64,000 bases of DNA from positions 310,001 through 374,000 of the forward strand of contig NZ_CADESW010000003.1 of NCBI RefSeq assembly GCF_902830275.1, written 5' to 3'. The translations under genes and the position numbers were made by a program. Position 1 is the stretch's first letter, and each line of letters begins with the position of its first letter. The notes under the pieces were generated by a model. That model did no database searches. It had not been told where the DNA came from and saw nothing but the letters and a program-made list of their open reading frames with translations. This document shows, one piece after another, positions 62,390 to 64,000 of this stretch. Source of the DNA: Burkholderia stagnalis. GTDB lineage: Bacteria; Pseudomonadota; Gammaproteobacteria; Burkholderiales; Burkholderiaceae.

Positions 62390-63763
62390 ATGCTCGAAGA
62401 CAGCGCCCGCCTGACCTCCCTCATCTGCGGCACCGAGCCGCTCAACCGGATCTGGTCGCCCCGTGCGACCGTCCAGCGCATGCTCGACGTCGAGGCGGCG
62501 CTCGCGCGTGCGCTCGCCGCGCAGCAGGTGATTCCCGCCGCCGCCGTCGCGCCGATCGAGCGCGCGTGCCGGGCCGACCAGCTCGATGCCGACGCGCTCG
62601 CGCGCGACGCCGCGCTCGGCGGCAACCTCGCGATTCCGCTCGTCAAGCAGCTGACCGCGCGCGTGAAAGCCGACGACCCCGAGGCCGCGAAGTTCGTGCA
62701 CTGGGGCGCGACGAGCCAGGACATCATCGATACCGCCACCGTGCTGCAATTGCGCGACACGCTCGACGTGCTCGAACCGATGCTCGACACGGCCTGCGCA
62801 TCGCTCGCCGCGCTGGCGCGCGCGCATCGCGCGACGCCGACGATCGGCCGCACGTGGCTGCAGCAGGCGCTGCCGATCACGCTCGGCCTGAAGTTCGCGC
62901 AATGGCTCGATGCGCTGTTGCGCCACCGCGCACGGTTCGCCGAATTGCGCGCGCGGGCGCTGGTGCTGCAGTTCGGCGGCGCGGCGGGTACCCTCGCGAG
63001 CCTGCGCGAGCACGCGCGCGGCGTGTCTGCGGCGCTCGCCGGCGACCTGACGCTCGCGCTGCCCGCGGTGCCGTGGCATACGCAGCGCGACCGCATCGCG
63101 GAGGCCGCGTCGTGCTTCGGCATGCTGACCGGCACGCTCGGCAAGATCGCGCGCGACGTGTCGCTGCAGATGCAGACCGAAGTCGGCGAGCTCGGCGAAC
63201 CGGCCGCGGCCGGCAAGGGCGGCTCGTCGACGATGCCGCACAAGCGCAACCCGGTCGGCTGCGCGGCCGTGCTGACCGCCGCGGTGCGCGCGCCGGGCCT
63301 CGTCGCGACGGTGTTCGCGGGGATGGTCCAGGAGCACGAGCGCGCGCTCGGCGGCTGGCAGGCCGAATGGGACGCGCTGCCGGACCTCGCGCGCCTGACC
63401 GGCGGCGCGCTCGCGCAGATCGCGCAGATCGTCGCGGGCCTCGACGTCGACACCGAACGCCTGGCCGCCAATCTCGGCCTGACGCGCGGCCTGATCCTCG
63501 GCGAAGCGGTGATGCTCGCGCTCGGCGACAAGATCGGCCGGCTCGATGCGCACCACGTCGTCGAGCACGCGTCGAAGGAAGCGGTGCGCACCGGCGCGAC
63601 GCTGTTCGACGTGCTCGCCGCCGACGCTACCGTCTCCGCCCATCTGTCGCGCGACGCGCTGGCGCGTCTGCTCGATCCCGCTCATTACGTCGGCGAGGCG
63701 CAGGCCTTCGTCGATGCCGTGCTCGCGGCCTATGCGAGCCCGAACCCGCAAGGAGAACACTGA
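62390..63763 (+). CDS. pcaB: 3-carboxy-cis,cis-muconate cycloisomerase
   Basis: The 457-residue fumarase/aspartase superfamily protein has the signature GSSTMPHKRNPVGC (near residue 280), HWGATSQDIIDT and a conserved QQALPITLGLK. It turns carboxymuconate into 4-carboxymuconolactone. The stop overlaps the pcaD start by one base. Confidence 0.95.
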   Translation: MLEDSARLTSLICGTEPLNRIWSPRATVQRMLDVEAALARALAAQQVIPAAAVAPIERACRADQLDADALARDAALGGNLAIPLVKQLTARVKADDPEAAKFVHWGATSQDIIDTATVLQLRDTLDVLEPMLDTACASLAALARAHRATPTIGRTWLQQALPITLGLKFAQWLDALLRHRARFAELRARALVLQFGGAAGTLASLREHARGVSAALAGDLTLALPAVPWHTQRDRIAEAASCFGMLTGTLGKIARDVSLQMQTEVGELGEPAAAGKGGSSTMPHKRNPVGCAAVLTAAVRAPGLVATVFAGMVQEHERALGGWQAEWDALPDLARLTGGALAQIAQIVAGLDVDTERLAANLGLTRGLILGEAVMLALGDKIGRLDAHHVVEHASKEAVRTGATLFDVLAADATVSAHLSRDALARLLDPAHYVGEAQAFVDAVLAAYASPNPQGEH

Positions 63764-64000
63764 TGCCTTTCGCCACTGTCAACGGCGTGCAACTGCATTA
63801 CCGGATCGACCGCGCCGCGCGCGACGACGCGCCGTGGCTCGTCTTCTCGAACTCGCTCGGCGCCGACCTGCAGATGTGGGCGCCGCAGATCCGCCCGCTC
63901 GCGCAGCATTTCAACATCCTGCGCTACGACACGCGCGGCCACGGCCATTCCGCCGCGCCGGCCGGCTCGTACACGATCGACCAGCTCGCGGGCGACGTGA
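63763..64000 (+). CDS. pcaD: 3-oxoadipate enol-lactonase, N-terminal part (cut by window end)
   Basis: The first 79 residues match an alpha/beta hydrolase with NSLGADLQMWAPQ and RYDTRGHGHSAAP, which are PcaD features. The catalytic Ser lies beyond the window. AAGGAG precedes the ATG. It opens the enol-lactone to 3-oxoadipate for PcaIJ. Confidence 0.9.
   Translation, partial: MPFATVNGVQLHYRIDRAARDDAPWLVFSNSLGADLQMWAPQIRPLAQHFNILRYDTRGHGHSAAPAGSYTIDQLAGDV

Noticed and set aside
62165..63760. Long minus-strand frame opposite pcaB
   Set aside because: Shadow of a clear pcaB gene; no motif, wrong composition.

Overview
The window is high-GC DNA that looks like Burkholderia sensu stricto. It appears to span the replication and partition region of a secondary chromosome (chromosome 2) with about 15 kb on one side and 43 kb on the other. 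Three things point to this: a parA-parB pair beside a cluster of palindromes matching the centromere site GTTTATGCGCATAAAC known for Burkholderia chromosome 2, a plasmid-type Rep initiator with a long iteron array, and kbl-tdh next to the origin as in related genomes. The species cannot be fixed from the sequence alone.

Left arm (1-15 kb). The end of hpnN and an MlaA/VacJ-like lipoprotein gene converge on a tight hopanoid operon, hpnD-hpnE-shc-hpnG. Then come an alpha/beta hydrolase, a three-gene signalling cassette (receiver, CheC-like protein, PAS-GGDEF), a hybrid histidine kinase, an NADPH-dependent FMN reductase, an ECF sigma factor with its small zinc-finger anti-sigma factor, and an ArsC-type reductase.

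Origin core (15-24.3 kb). Six parS palindromes lie upstream of parA-parB. The convergent repA is followed by about 20 iterons of consensus TCCCGAAAANCCTCACCT. The last five are phased at 21-23 bp and abut an AT-rich stretch with a DnaA-box-like site. Beyond lie a kfrA-like coiled-coil gene, a few inverted iterons, a tyrosine-recombinase-fold gene that has lost most catalytic residues, and a small gene behind a near-perfect LexA box. Further iteron-like copies sit in intergenic gaps at 31.7, 34.3 and 38.2 kb.

Right arm (24.3-41 kb). This holds threonine catabolism (kbl-tdh with a divergent XRE-cupin regulator), a kdpA without kdpB or kdpC, a GNAT gene, a TetR/DUF1348 pair, a tartrate/D-malate dehydrogenase with its LysR regulator, a patatin phospholipase, bdhA and adc for ketone-body metabolism, a TnpB remnant, a PAP2 phosphatase, and a PadR-regulated siderophore-interacting protein.

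Ter island (41-51 kb). A HAD gene with a broken 3' end precedes a ten-gene tellurite/stress operon. The operon has a TerD-protease fusion, two phosphoribosyltransferase-type proteins (TRSP and PELOTA/StiP types), a HAD phosphatase, a CitE-like aldolase, and TerZ, TerA, TerB, TerD and TerE homologues. It matches the biosynthetic type of Ter system proposed to make a nucleoside-like metabolite, and it lacks terC. A strong terminator closes it.

Far right (51-64 kb). Here are argO with its regulator argP and an RhtB remnant, fnr, a universal stress protein, two hypothetical genes, a serine acetyltransferase, folM-folE, and the protocatechuate branch pobA-pcaI-pcaJ-pcaB-pcaD, which is cut by the window end. 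No tRNA, rRNA or CRISPR array was seen.
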